From contig JAECUM010096238.1 of assembly GCA_016617855.1 (NCBI GenBank), forward strand, positions 121,559 to 185,558: a stretch of DNA of 64,000 nucleotides, read 5' to 3'. Position 1 is the stretch's first letter, and each line of letters starts with the position of its first letter. A model generated the notes under the pieces. The model worked only from the letters and a program-made list of their open reading frames with translations. It was not told the origin of the DNA and made no database searches. The position numbers were made by a program, and so were the translations under genes. Positions 40,596 through 52,400 of this stretch are shown one piece after another. This DNA comes from Megalonaias nervosa (Eukaryota > Mollusca > Bivalvia > Unionida > Unionidae).

Positions 40596-41121
40596 GCCCT
40601 TGTCATTACAGGAAGTAAAAGATAACACCAAAGACCATTAGACTCAACATGACCTCGTGCTGTCCATAAAGAGAATATAAATATCACACATGCCTTAACA
40701 AGTACACAACCCTCCATTTAGACCAATAGTCATTTCTGTGTGCCCATGACTCAGTCTGATTACATCCTTTTGAAAGGAAGTGACCTTGCTACATAATGGA
40801 ACATAATGATTTTCTCATAACCTAACCATCATGCATGCTTTGTGTATCATTACAACTATCCTGGTTAAATCAGTCAGGTATCTTGTGTGTGCTTTATTAG
40901 GCATGACATATAAGGAGAGAAAGAATGAACCTCCAGAGTGAAGAGTTCAAAAATGGGAGCCAAGTCCTCTAGTGTGTATATGTTATTTCCCAAATTTGGC
41001 TGTCAAGTGAAACATCTGATATAGAATGTGAACAAAAAAGGACATCAACAGGATAACACCTGAGAAAAATGTGGCAAAAATTAACATAAACATGACATAT
41101 AATTGGTTAACATAGGAAATG
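40596..41121. other. No gene seen
   Basis: Nothing recognised between the MITE and the compound microsatellite. Confidence 0.45.
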
Positions 41122-41122
41122 C

Positions 41123-41189
<67 letters not shown>

Positions 41190-41206
41190 AGCAGCAGCAG
41201 CAGCAT
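41122..41206. repeat. Compound microsatellite (TA)n(GA)n(GCA)n
   Basis: About 10 TA units, then about 24 GA units, then six GCA units, without spacer sequence. Confidence 0.96.
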
Positions 41207-41924
41207 TTACTTTGTTTCCTGATATTAAAGTAGTTGTCAGAACCTGACATTACCAACAGTAAAGTATTCTCTTCCATGAAAAGCCAGACAAATTTTGCAT
41301 TGGTAATAAGGCATGCAAATTGAGGACAATACTTGGTAATTTCTATTTTAAAAAAAGATATTGCTTCATTAAGAATATAATTGTCACTCTTAAGACAAAG
41401 TGTTGTTTATCTTCAACACTTGAACATATTGTAATAAATACACTTGCCATCAAACCTGTATTTTTGGGAACTTCTAGACTTAATGAATCAGCATTTGTTC
41501 TCATTGTACAAATATCGTGCTGTACTTTGAAGTGCTTTATTTTTATATACACATAACTTGCTGTCATCCCAACCATTTTGCTTCTTACAAAGCTAGAAAG
41601 GCAAGAAATGCCATCAATATTTCCTTGATCCTATTCATGCACTTGGCCTAATTTTTTGGACTGCTTGGAATTTGTCTGAACACCCATCTAAAATAATTCT
41701 AATACCACAGGACCTTAACAAAATTATATAAATTATTTACTAATTTAAAGGCATCTTATTTTGAGTATACTGTAGCTCATTTTTTTAATCATAAATATGA
41801 TTATGCCAAATCATACTGATACTTGCCATTATTGTATGAGTGAGAATGGTGGAGCTTTTCTTCTTTGCTTAAATAATACACATTGAAAAATATGTATCCT
41901 CTCTGCCATCTTAGGGCAATGCAT
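41207..41924. other. No gene seen
   Basis: AT-rich; no coding or element ends recognised. Confidence 0.45.
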
Positions 41925-42290
41925 GTATCTTGAAAGAACTTTTGCTTTCTGACTGTTGATATTGAAATATCCACATGTTTCACACCTATAGACATGTAGA
42001 CAATGTAGACATGTATCTTGAAAGAATGTTTGCTTTCAAACTGTTGATATTGAACTATCCCCTTGTTTCAGACAAATAGACATGTGTCTTAAAAGAAATT
42101 TTGCCTTTTAACTGTTGATATTGAAATATGACCATGTTTTGGACCTATAGACATGTATCTTGAAGGAATGTTTTCTTTCAGACTGTTGATATCTAAATAT
42201 CCCCATGTTTTGCACCTATAGACCTGTAACTTGAAAGAATGTTTTCGTTCAGACTGTTATCAAAATATGACCATGTTTCAGACATATGGA
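41925..42290. repeat. About 74-bp diverged tandem repeat, 5 copies
   Basis: Units contain GACATGTATCTTGAAAGAAT, CTTTCAGACTGTTGATATTG and CCATGTTTCAGACCTATA with indels. Confidence 0.85.
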
Positions 42291-42514
42291 CAAGACTTGT
42301 CCAGATGATTAAATAAATGTAACAATATTTTATGCAATAGGGTCAGAGAATACGAGACAGTTATTAAGTTTAATAACGCTTTCTTCGTTTTATCGATATT
42401 CAACTGGCTGAGTACCTAAATACATGTTGTGTTGAACATCTCATTATTGACATATATATTCACTTATGAGTTTCTTATGGTGAGACAACATTTAGATGCT
42501 TTGTATAGATACTG

Positions 42515-42712
42515 TATATTCTCACTTACAAACTGCATAGACCCATATGTGCCATCACATAATGCACTGGTAGATCTATTTCTGTGCAGTTTGTTACAAG
42601 TAATTAGTAGAACAAACAACATAGACACTGATCTGCTGATGGCACATTGTACAACAGCAGATGAAAATGTGTGTTTTGAAGTTGGACCCAAATTGTAAGT
42701 GAGTGTATATGG
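42515..42712. mobile_element. Palindromic MITE, copy 3 of 3
   Basis: Left TATATTCTCACTTACAA and, reversed from the right, ACTCACTTACAATTTGGGTCC are inverted. The interior AACTGCATAGACCCATATGT and CTGTGCAGTTTGTTAC match copies 1 and 2. SINE copy C is inserted just beyond its right end. Confidence 0.68.
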
Positions 42713-42726
42713 TACTTTAATGAATG

Positions 42727-42859
42727 TTGTTGTTGTTGTTGTTGTTGTTGTAGGGCTTAACACCATTTTTCAGCACACGATAGGCTATACATGGCGGCCA
42801 GTATTAATGGTGGAGGAAGAAACCGGGAAATACCTGGAAAGAACCACCGACCCACAAGA
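42727..42859 (-). mobile_element. SINE copy C, 5'-truncated, with perfect 13-bp target duplication
   Basis: ACTTTAATGAATG lies at 42714-42726 and 42860-42872. The element has a (CAA)n tail on the minus strand (TTG units, 42727-42752), then AATGGTGTTAAGCCCTAC and the body shared with copies A and B, ending at the GGGTCGGTGGTTC part. The tRNA-like head is missing. Confidence 0.87.
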
Positions 42860-42904
42860 ACTTTAATGAATGTAATCTGCCTGATAATAAACTCAAACCA
42901 TTTT

Positions 42905-43282
42905 TAATGTCATCAGACTGGTCCCTAGCATTTTTCATGAAGAAATACTGTACTTAATATGTGTGATTAAAGAACTCTTTGTACAGTGGATTATCAGACT
43001 GGTCCCTAGCATTTTTCATGAAGAAATACTGTACATAATATGTGTGATTAAAGAACTCTTTGTACAGTGGATTATCAGACTGGTCCCTAGCATTTTTCAT
43101 GAAGAAATACTGTACATAATATGTATGATTAAAGAACTCTGTGTACAGTGGATTATCAGATTGGTACCCAGCATTTTTCATGAAGAAATACTGTACATAT
43201 TATTGTATGATTAAAAAACTCTGTGTGCAATGGATTATAAGAATGGTCCCCAGCATTTATCATGAGGAAATACTGTATGATT
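42905..43282. repeat. 81-bp minisatellite, 4-5 copies
   Basis: Units include TTAAAGAACTCTTTGTACAG, TGGATTATCAGACTGGTCCC and TAGCATTTTTCATGAAGAAA. The multiple-of-three period keeps frames open on both strands. Confidence 0.93.
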
Positions 43283-44585
43283 AAAAAACACTGCTATGGG
43301 TTTATTGTTGCATATTAAACATGTCAAGGAAGGTAGCTGACTTATGTATCTGTGTAGGTGCTGGCAGATCATTGCATCTGGACATTTGTGAAGACACAGT
43401 ATGTCAGTTATGTACCTATGTATCACTTGCACAGATTGAAATGTTTCCATTTGTGACATCAACATTTTATCTTTACTATTATCATTATTCAAAAGCCTGG
43501 TAACAGATGACAATACAGCAGCAATATAGATAGATGTACATTATAAAGAGACAGATATCCATGATATCAAAGGTATATGTATGTGTAATCAGAGAGCATG
43601 CATGATATACATCAATATATATAAATTATCATATCACCCTATAACACTCCAATGAACTTGAGACAGTTGTTAATAATTATGTTTTAGTGTTGGCTAATCT
43701 CAGAATAAATGGAAAGTGGACAACTCATGTAAATTGAATTTACAAAGATTTGCTTTTATTTTGTGCATTTTTATAACATCTCTACATGACTACAAAATTA
43801 TATAGGCAGTTTAAAGCTTAATGGGCACAGGTATTTGTCACACAAGATTTTGCACATGAATAAAATCACTGTCTCGCTTGTATTACTAGTCACATTGCAC
43901 ATGAATGAAATCACTATCTCGCCTGTTTTACTTGTCATACCCATATTAATCAGTTATGAATATCTTAAGATTTTTTATTTGCATGTTTTTAAATTAATGA
44001 TCACTTGTATTGATTTTTTTCACATTTTCTACAATATGAAATTAATTTTGCATTCAAAAGATCGAGAACCTTCAGAATTGTTCTAACTGATATAATGTAT
44101 TGTCAAATTTTGTTCACACTTACAGAGAACCTTTCGGTGTTGTATATGGACACTTGTAATGTAATAAAAAAACTATATATTTTCACTGGGATCTGTTTAT
44201 AAAACACATATTTTTCACCCTGGGTAGTCTGTGTAAATAATTGTTTGGTATTGGAACATCATGGAGTACAGTGTGCAAAGTTTCTTTCAGTTTGATTGTT
44301 TATTCTCTGGACTTGGTTTGGTGATAAAATCTAAAACACAATATTGGTATAATGGTGTATATACATGGCTCACACATTTGGAACATACATTATTAAAACA
44401 GAGGAGTTACTAAATTCTGTTTTTAACTATTTAATGAGACCATCTTGACTTAGGTATGGTCACCGGTACCAACAGTGTAGAACATTAGCGCACCTTGAAC
44501 TCATTTTAAAGTTCATTTAGTGCTTCTTTTAGCTCCATCTGCTTGAATTCAGAGAAGTTTAACTGCCCAGCTCAACATACGTAAG
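43283..44585. other. No gene seen; one 46-bp duplication
   Basis: TTGCACATGAATAAAATCAC with CTCGCTTGTATTAC is duplicated near 43850-43940. Otherwise nothing recognised. Confidence 0.45.
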
Positions 44586-44820
44586 CCAACATGGCTGATG
44601 CTCTCTGCAGAATTGGTACCATGTGACCATGACTAAACAACATAGCTGATACTCTGCATAGTTGGTATCATGTGACCATACCTAAATCAATTAGGCTGAT
44701 GCTCTGCACAATTGGTACCATGTGACCATACCCATGTCAATATGGCTGATGCTCAGCACAGTTGGTACTATGTGACCATACCCAAGTCAACATGGCTGGT
44801 GCTCTTCACAGTTGGTACTG
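44586..44820. repeat. About 53-bp imperfect tandem repeat, 5 copies
   Basis: Units contain CAACATGGCTGATGCTCTGC, ACAGTTGGTACCATGTGACC and ATACCTAAGT variants. Confidence 0.85.
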
Positions 44821-46004
44821 TCAGAGGATGAAATGTACATACACTTCAACATGGTTTCCACAGTGAAATAGTACACTTTGTTTTGTGCACATTTCTAAAA
44901 ACTGTGTCCATCATTGTGAATTTAAATGAATTTAAATTTTTATTTTAAAACATTACCATGTTATCATAATGAGTCTGTATTACTTACTTGAAAATGGGTG
45001 GTGAAGTTAGCACATCAACGAGATGGAGTTGTCAGTTTTACAATAAAGTACTTTCTAGTTTGCGGATAACTAGCAGATTTGATTTTTGGCTCTTGACAAC
45101 AACGTGTAGAGAGTCTTGAGTGTATAGTGTCTGAATCAAGGAGAGGATTCTGGCAAAATAAGACATTTTATTTGAAGCTCAGTCTCAGATTATATGTTCA
45201 AAACTTCCAGTACCTTTAAAGAACTATTCAGGTTTTTCCATTAGCACCAGTAGTCAGATAATTTACCTGCTTAGTGTGCTAGAGCAACCAACTTGTTTTT
45301 GTTGCCTCCAGACACCACCCCCACCTCCTTTGGGAAGCACCCCTAAAGCTCAGTTACTTTACAGTCATTACCATCAACTTCAAGTTATTTGGTTTACCCT
45401 GCAAATATATGAATTTTAAATCAGCAGTTTTATGCATGTAGTTATTTTCCTTATATGAAACCCATGCTGTATTATAAACTTGTCTAATGTATTTACTAAT
45501 ATAATAAACTTGTATACTCTATTTACTAATATAATAAACTTGTACACTGTATTTACTATTTTTTGGGCAAATTTTCACAAAAGTTGGCTAGTACCAATAA
45601 CAAGCCCACTCTTGGGGATTATGATAGAAATACACATGTACTATGTACAACTCTAAAATCTATCCAAATCACCAGGCCAACTTAACATGAAACTTGGAGA
45701 TTGAGTTTCCATTATCAGCCAGTCAGAAAAGAGCTTTCATAAGTAACTTCTTTTTTGATTGCTCCAAATAAAATATTTAACTTAGTTTTAAAATCAAGAA
45801 TTTTATGAATTCTAGGTCTTGCCTCATATTGTGAAACATTTTTTAGCACAAAACTCAAGGTAATATTAAGACCCCAAGATAAGATACTTGAAAAATATCC
45901 AGGTTAGTATAACTTTGGAGTAAGAGGGAGCCACTTTACAAATATCCCCAAAGTTCTCTAGCTTTATCTTAATTAAGGTTTAAAAATATCAAATTTTGGG
46001 CAAT
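44821..46004. other. No gene seen; 30-bp triplicate at about 45475-45560
   Basis: AATATAATAAACTTGTATAC followed by TCTATTTACT occurs three times. No coding sequence recognised. Confidence 0.45.
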
Positions 46005-46190
46005 TTAGCTTGATCTCACCACTGTCCACATGAGTTTGAGTCTTAGCTCAAAAACATGGTTACATGAGAAAGTAGCTTCCTGTGGGCCAGTGTTTCTTTC
46101 TTGGGATTTTCCTCTACTAAGTGTGTACTGGTCACGATAATCGCCTATCAGGAAAAATGGCATTAAGCCCTTTAAAAACCAAACCAAATT
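46005..46190 (+). mobile_element. Diverged SINE, copy D
   Basis: Plus-strand order GAGTTTGAGTCTTAGCTC (B-box-like), ATGAGAAAGTAGCTTCCTGT, GGGCCAGTG, AAAAATGGCATTAAGCCCT and an A/C-rich AAACC tail matches the body and 3' end of copies A-C. No clear target duplication was found. Confidence 0.55.
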
Positions 46191-46199
46191 AAATTGCAT

Positions 46200-46303
46200 C
46201 ACAAACTTGCTGTCAGGATTCCAGTAACAATGCTATATAACAGTGTCTGATTACAAAACTTGCTGTCAGTATTCCAGTAACAATGCTATATGACAGTGTC
46301 TCA
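46200..46303. repeat. 52-bp direct repeat, two copies
   Basis: ACTTGCTGTCAGGATTCCAG continuing TAACAATGCTATATAACAGT occurs twice in tandem. Confidence 0.88.
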
Positions 46304-46411
46304 TTACCATTGGTTTGTACTAGTTCCATGGCACTTTGTCAGAGATAAATTTAAAGCAGAATAATTTGACAATAAAAAAATTGATGAGCCATTTTGACAT
46401 GTACATTGTAG

Positions 46412-46618
46412 GATGACCCAGACCAAGATGTGCAAAAGCCAGAAGCAAATGAAGAGCTAACATCACAACCTTTGAGCAAAGCTGTGACGATGGAAACAAA
46501 AATGTCTGACTCTTGTACAGGTCTTCTCAAATCCAAGGAAGCTGATCCGGCAACCAGATTGATGAAAACCAAGATGACTGACTATGGTACAAGAATGTCA
46601 GAAGGCAAAATGGAGTAG
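46412..46618 (+). CDS. Candidate downstream 3' exon of the kinase gene
   Basis: After TTGTAG at 46406-46411, an open stretch in phase 0 reads DDPDQDVQKPEANEELTSQP and ends GTRMSEGKME then TAG at 46616-46618. The polar, acidic, Lys/Thr/Met-rich composition resembles the kinase tail. A phase-0 splice from the GTAAGT at 35224 (exon end GSVSD) would fuse it in frame and replace the last 109 tail codons. Splicing from 35566 would instead put it in the 3' UTR. The pyrimidine tract is weak. It could also belong to another gene or be non-coding. Confidence 0.35.
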   Translation, partial: DDPDQDVQKPEANEELTSQPLSKAVTMETKMSDSCTGLLKSKEADPATRLMKTKMTDYGTRMSEGKME

Positions 46619-46620
46619 CA

Positions 46621-47270
46621 TCACAGTTTGGATTGAATTCTTTATTTTTAAAGTAATACTTTTATTGTATAGAATCAGAACAAATTAGAGAGGGCATTTG
46701 AGCTATATTGTCAAACAGATCAAGTGCACTTTGAGGGCATCATTCATAGTTATTTGCCTGGCTTGCCAGGTAAATCGCTTTTTACAGTCATGTTGGTTGT
46801 CACTGTCATAAGCATAGGTCAATAGTCGCTATAGCTACGGTCATAATGGATAGTGTATAAAATAAACACTAATTTACATATACTCAGAATATTTATGTAT
46901 AATAATTCATCATTGGAGCTTCTTTTATTTGATAATATTCACAAGAATAGTGATATTTCATGGAAACGCACAGAATTAAAATGTAAAGCATGGGTAAAAT
47001 TGATGCATAAGCAAGTTCAGTTATTAGAATAAATATATTTAAATGTATGCAACTGAGCCACATAAAAAGCAAACAAAATATTCTAGAAGAAAAGGCATTT
47101 ATAGATCTAAATTACAGTATACTGGAGACTTTTTATCCACTGTTGGAAGTTTCCCTGTGAAAAGACAAAACTTGCACACAGAATTCACATTAAGAATGCA
47201 AACATTTGATGTGCAGACAGTTACATTGTCTTTATGTCAAGTTTTTGTAGAGCCCAGTAAGGCAGAAATT
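46621..47270. other. No gene seen; possible polyadenylation signals
   Basis: AATAAAC near 46862 and AATAAATAT near 47029 lie downstream of the candidate exon. Confidence 0.4.
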
Positions 47271-48122
47271 TAATGTTGTGATCACTTTGACATCTGTGTG
47301 CATATCATTCCATGATTCAGCTTAACACAGTGATCACTTTGGAATTTGTCTACATAATGTTCCATGATTCAGCGTGACACAGTGATCACTTTGGAATTTG
47401 TCTACATATCATTCCATGATTCAGCTCGACACAGTGATCACTTTGGAATTTGTCTACATATCATTCAATGATTTAGCTTGACACAGTGATCACTTTGGAA
47501 TTTGTCTACATATCATTCAATGATTTAGCTTAACACAGTGATCACTTTGGAATTTGTCTACATATCATTCAATGATTCAGCTCGACACAGTGATCACTTT
47601 GGAATTTGTCTACATATCATTCAATGATTTAGCTTGACACAGTGATCACTTTGGAATTTGTCTACATATCATTCAATGATTCAGCTCGACACAGTGATCA
47701 CTTTGGAATTTGTCTACATATCATTCAATGATTTAGCTTAACACAGTGATCACTTTGGAATTTGTCTACATATCATTCAATGATTTAGCTTGACACAGTG
47801 ATCACTTTGGAATTTGTCTACATATCATTCAATGATTTAGCTTGACACAATGATCACTTTGGAATTTGTCTACATATCATTCAATGATTCAGCTTGACAC
47901 AGTGATCACTTTGGAATTTGTCTACATATCATTCAATGATTCAGCTTGACACAGTGATCAGTTTGGAATTTGTCTACATATCATTCAATGATTTAGCTTG
48001 ACACAGTGATCACTTTGGAATTTGTCTACATATCATTCAATGATTCAGCTTGACACAGTGATCACTTTGGAATTTGTCTACATATCATTCAATGATTCAG
48101 CTTGACACAGTGATCAGTTTGG
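47271..48122. repeat. 52-bp minisatellite, about 16 copies
   Basis: Unit ATTTAGCTTGACACAGTGAT, CACTTTGGAATTTGTCTACA, TATCATTCAATG. Highly homogeneous, with T/C and CGAC/TAAC subtypes; each unit holds the palindrome TGATCA. Confidence 0.96.
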
Positions 48123-49054
48123 AAATGTGCATTCATTAAGTGTTCTTGTTTTCTAGCTTATCAAGAGGCCTCTTGAAAAAGAATGGGTCTACAGGTTTTA
48201 GAGTTGTGTGTGCTGCTTTTTTACTTATGTGACCACCCTCTCTCCTTGCATTGTGTATGCCACTTTTGTCTTTTACCATGAAATCAACTTTCGGATTAAC
48301 CCCTACAAATGCTTTGTATTTGTGGTCAGGTACAGTTTATCTGTAATATACATCTGTTTTAGAATGGAACAAAATTTGATGTACATTTCATCTGAGTTGA
48401 AAATATGTTTGTTTATTTCATTTAATATCACTACATATACATTGATATATCATTACTCAGTATTAACCAGTCTTTCAATATCAGCCTTTGTTAGTACTTC
48501 TTTTAAAATGTCTGTAATATATTACACTTCTTTGTGTATTTGCTCTCATTACTGTTTTATAATCTTTGATGCATTTGATTCAGTGTAATAGTGTATTATA
48601 TATTTGATTCAATATAGTAGTGTATTATATATTTGTATTGGGTTTAAGAACATAATCTTTTAAAGAAAACGTTGAGCCTACATTGTTTTAAATTTATTGT
48701 CATTAAAATAGTAGTATTTAAGTCAATTTTTTGATTTGTCAAGTTTTATGTTTCAGTAAGCTGAATATTTTGAAATTTTGTTCAGCTATGATTAGAAAGC
48801 TCCTAACGTACTCAAGAGATGGAGGGGGGCATTCGGAGGTCAGATATACAATAATTTCAGTTTTACATTTCCAAATATCCAGTCACATTAGTTACAAGGT
48901 ACATTATCTTTTTGAGGATTGTGTGTTATCATTCCTGGGTCATAGTCTGGGGGTAATATGTATGGGGTAAGGTTTTTTGTGGCGGTTTGGGATAATATGT
49001 ATGGGATAAGGCTTTATCGTTGGCAGTTGGGGAAAATATATTTGGGGCAATCTT
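48123..49054. other. No gene recognised
   Basis: A 126-codon plus-strand open stretch (48208-48588) is hydrophobic but AT-driven and not recognised. Confidence 0.45.
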
Positions 49055-49245
49055 GGCAGTGGTGGTTGTTTGGTGTTTAATGGCACAACAACACATCAAT
49101 GACAATTCAGTGAAGAGGCAGTGGGATTGAAGTGCATTGCCAAGGGACACATTATGAGAGTTGACTAGGGCTGGACAAAATAGAATTGAAATCCATAACC
49201 AATGTAATGTGAGTCTAGCATTCTATCACTGTGAAGCAGCCATTT
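49055..49245 (-). mobile_element. tRNA-derived SINE of a second family, copy E
   Basis: On the minus strand: GCTGCTTCACAGTGATAGAA and TGCTAGACTC (A-box region), GGTTATGGATTTCAATTC (B-box-like, compare GGTTCGAATCC), then a body ending TTGTGCCATTAAACACCAAA and an A/C-rich tail. The 3' end GCCATTAAAC echoes GGCATTAAACC of the other SINEs. Confidence 0.65.
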
Positions 49246-51070
49246 ATCATGGGAGTGAGGAGGTGGGGTCTGGGGAAGGGTTGGAATTTTCACTTAAATG
49301 TATGAGGATTTCCAGGGACAAACCACTATGATAAAATAATGCTTAGTTGACTTATAGGATAATTTAACTGTTCTTTTATCCTCTTTCTTGAGGTAATTTG
49401 GGTCATGCTGACCTTTATTTTGTAACCATTTTATGTTGAATTTGTATGATATAAATGGAAAATGATTTTTGTTTCATTGGGTAGGCCTCAGAACTAAATT
49501 TGTCTACTATTCAGTTGGTATGCCTCAGTATTAAAGTTTTCTCCTATTTAATTCCTTTTCAAGAATAATGCTTTTTAGTTGTGAGCTTTTAGAAACCCTC
49601 TTTGGTTGGGTTTTGCTAATTAAGGGTTGTGTTTTTCTAATAGTTGGATCTCACTAATTAAGGGTGGGTTTTTTAAGAGTTGGCTGTCACTAATTAAGGG
49701 TTTGGTTTTGATAAATAACTGTAAGAAAATATTGTTCAGATATGAGTATAACCATCATGGAAAGAAAACTATTAAATATCAATGTGTATTTCAGTAATAT
49801 TTTATTTGTTATTTTTATTTGCATATTTTCCTGTCTATTTAATCATTTTCATATGGTATAATGCACATTGTAAAACAATATATTTACAATATGTAACTAG
49901 ATGTGTGATCTATGAAAACATTGCCTATGAAACCTTAATTTAATGTATGTAGTTTAGTCTTGAGTAGAAATAAGTGAAACTGAGGACCTACAACGACCAA
50001 TTCTACAGATTGAGAACTGTTTTTAATGGGTGTTAGGTTCATCATTATGTCTTAGATTTTTCTGCGGAATAAGTTACATGTAGAATCTCGAAGATAAAAA
50101 ACAGTTTGAAGCAACAGGGCTGAATTTAGTAATAAAACAGGTCCTAGAATTAAGTTTGAATTATGCAGATTATTTAGTCAGGATTTCTCTGTATATTATT
50201 TCAAATGTACAGACTATAAACACAACTTCTCATAATGAAAATTCTTTTTGTATTCAAGTTATAAGATCAGTGTGTACTTTAGTTCTGCAGGTCAGAAAAG
50301 TTTTTGGGATGGCCTGTCCAACATCCACTCATTAACACAAGTATTATGTCATACTTTCTCGTACATAACTTGGAGGACTGCTTGAAACTTTGCACACTCG
50401 GTCATATCATGATACAATTATTCCGAAGGTGGCAGTCTACAGTTTCGTATTTTGCATAGGGTTAGAATTTTAAAGAAAAAGAATTTTCCCAGGTTTCCTC
50501 ACTGGTTATACTGGCTATTTAAAAAAGACCTTGTATATCTTAGGTATTGTTCAAAGAACCTTTAATTCCCTTTATTTTGGTGTATGATTGATGGGTGTAA
50601 TATGGGTTATAGAGTATAGAGCTTGGCCTTACTCCAGATGTGCACCTTTCAAAAAGTGCTAGCTCCACTTGGTCATTTTCACTTCCTGAACTTCAGAGGT
50701 AAATTGTAAAAAAAAGAGCCGATAACTTTTTTTTACATTTTATATATTTGGTAATTCATTCATTGCACTTTCAGAAACTGGTATTGTCTAGTCTGGCAAA
50801 ATTCATTTTCTCTATTTTAATAGCTGCTAAGGATAGTGTACTTTAGACAAATTCAGGCTGATTTTTGGAGCACAAGGGAGCAGTCATTTTAGTTAGAATT
50901 ATGTTAAGATCATTTACAATTTCCAAAAGTACAATATCCAAAGAAATATCAGCCACGTTACATAAAGTAGCATAGAGGTATGCCAACATTCTCTCCACTT
51001 TGCATGTTTTATATGCAAACAACTTCACCTTACATAAATCACTCTCTTAAAAGTATATAATAACTGGTGA
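49246..51070. other. No gene seen
   Basis: Includes three diverged CTAATTAAGGGTTG-type repeats near 49615-49705. No exons recognised. Confidence 0.45.
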
Positions 51071-51400
51071 GCGCCTCCTAAGTGATAATAGTGCTGCTCG
51101 GGTCTCCAATATGCCCGTCACAGCAGCCATCTTGAAAATCTTGTTATCATTTCTCCTGAATGATCAGTTGTATCATTATGGTGTTATAACTGAGAGACTT
51201 ATTAAAATATCTAATGGGTCCTAAATGAAAACAGAGCCAATATAAAATTCAGTATTTCCTCCATGGCAGTCATCTTGAAAATCTTGTTATTGATCCTAAC
51301 TTCAAATGGTGCCATCTGACATCCAATATGGCCACCATCTTGAAAATTATTGCTACATATCCTTGATGGATGGTCAGCTCAACATGGGGTTTTCATTGAA
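51071..51400. repeat. Dispersed CTTGAAAAT-type repeat, about 3 units
   Basis: Three occurrences of CATCTTGAAAATCTTGTTAT or close variants, with CCAATATGGCC and AAATGGTGCCATCTGACATC, as at 21.2-21.7 kb. Confidence 0.7.
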
Positions 51401-51899
51401 AGAAGTTGCTGCCTGATTGGACATAGAGACATTCCCTCCCATCTGCTGGAATGGTCTAGTCACCTTCAGTCCCTGACTGTTTTTGTTATCTTTGTTACTC
51501 ATCAGAAGGAATTGGTCTTGTTTATTCATTTTTTCAACTGATTGTATTTTGTCTTTGAGAAGTTTATATACCCATAGCCACCGGTGCAGCCACATTTTTG
51601 GTTATGTGACCATTATTTATATTTTGACAACTTTTTGTTGCAGCAGGTGTACTTATTTTTGGACTGCATTTGAAATTGTCATGCAGGCAGGATTCAGCAT
51701 AAGTAGAAGTAAAAACAAAAATGTTTCTTTGTAACGATAGGGTTAAAAAAAGAAGTGGCTAGAAAACTCTTTTGAGCTGTTTATTTTATAATTACTGTGT
51801 ATTCTGTGTTATGTTGTTAAACAATTCATTTCTAAATGTGGTATTATATAGATTAGTGGTCACTTTTGTGCCATTGGTTTTATTTTCATGTTGCTTATT
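51401..51899. other. No gene seen
   Basis: Sequence between two clusters of the dispersed repeat; nothing recognised. Confidence 0.45.
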
Positions 51900-52400
51900 T
51901 AATGCTAATCATTTTAACAACACGGGGTTTTCACCAAAAGAATTATTGGTCATAAATGAAAATGGTGCTGATCTGACGACATACAGTATAGCCACCACAG
52001 AACCCATCCTGAAAATCTTTGTATCACTCGGCATAAACAGAAAGTCATACTGACATTGGCTTTTCACCAGAAGACTTCTTATAGTGTCTGGTTGCTCCAG
52101 ATTGATTAATTATAATCTCACATGCATTATGACTACGTGTCCAGCTTGAAAATCTTGTTATCACTACTACTATATGAAGGCTATATTGACATGGAATTTT
52201 CACCCAAAGACCTAATATGATATATTGTTAGCATAAATGAAAATGCTACCATGGCTGCCTGAATGACCATCTTGAAAATCTTGTTATCACTGTTCCTGAT
52301 GGTCATAAAATGACTTGGTTTTTCACCAAATGACTTCTGAGACTGACTAGTTGGTCCAGAATGAAAATGGTGCCAGTCTGACATCTAATATGGCCGTGGT
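51900..52400. repeat. Dispersed CTTGAAAAT-type repeat, about 4 units
   Basis: Units carry GGGTTTTCACCAAAAGA, AATGAAAATGGTGC, TCTGACATCTAATATGGCC and CATCTTGAAAATCTTGTTAT, each about 120-150 bp. Confidence 0.72.

Noticed and set aside
42954..43214. Opposed open frames of 75 and 83 codons
   Set aside because: By-product of the 81-bp repeat period.
48208..48588. 126-codon hydrophobic plus-strand frame
   Set aside because: AT-driven composition, no recognised domain or exon boundaries; kept as unannotated.
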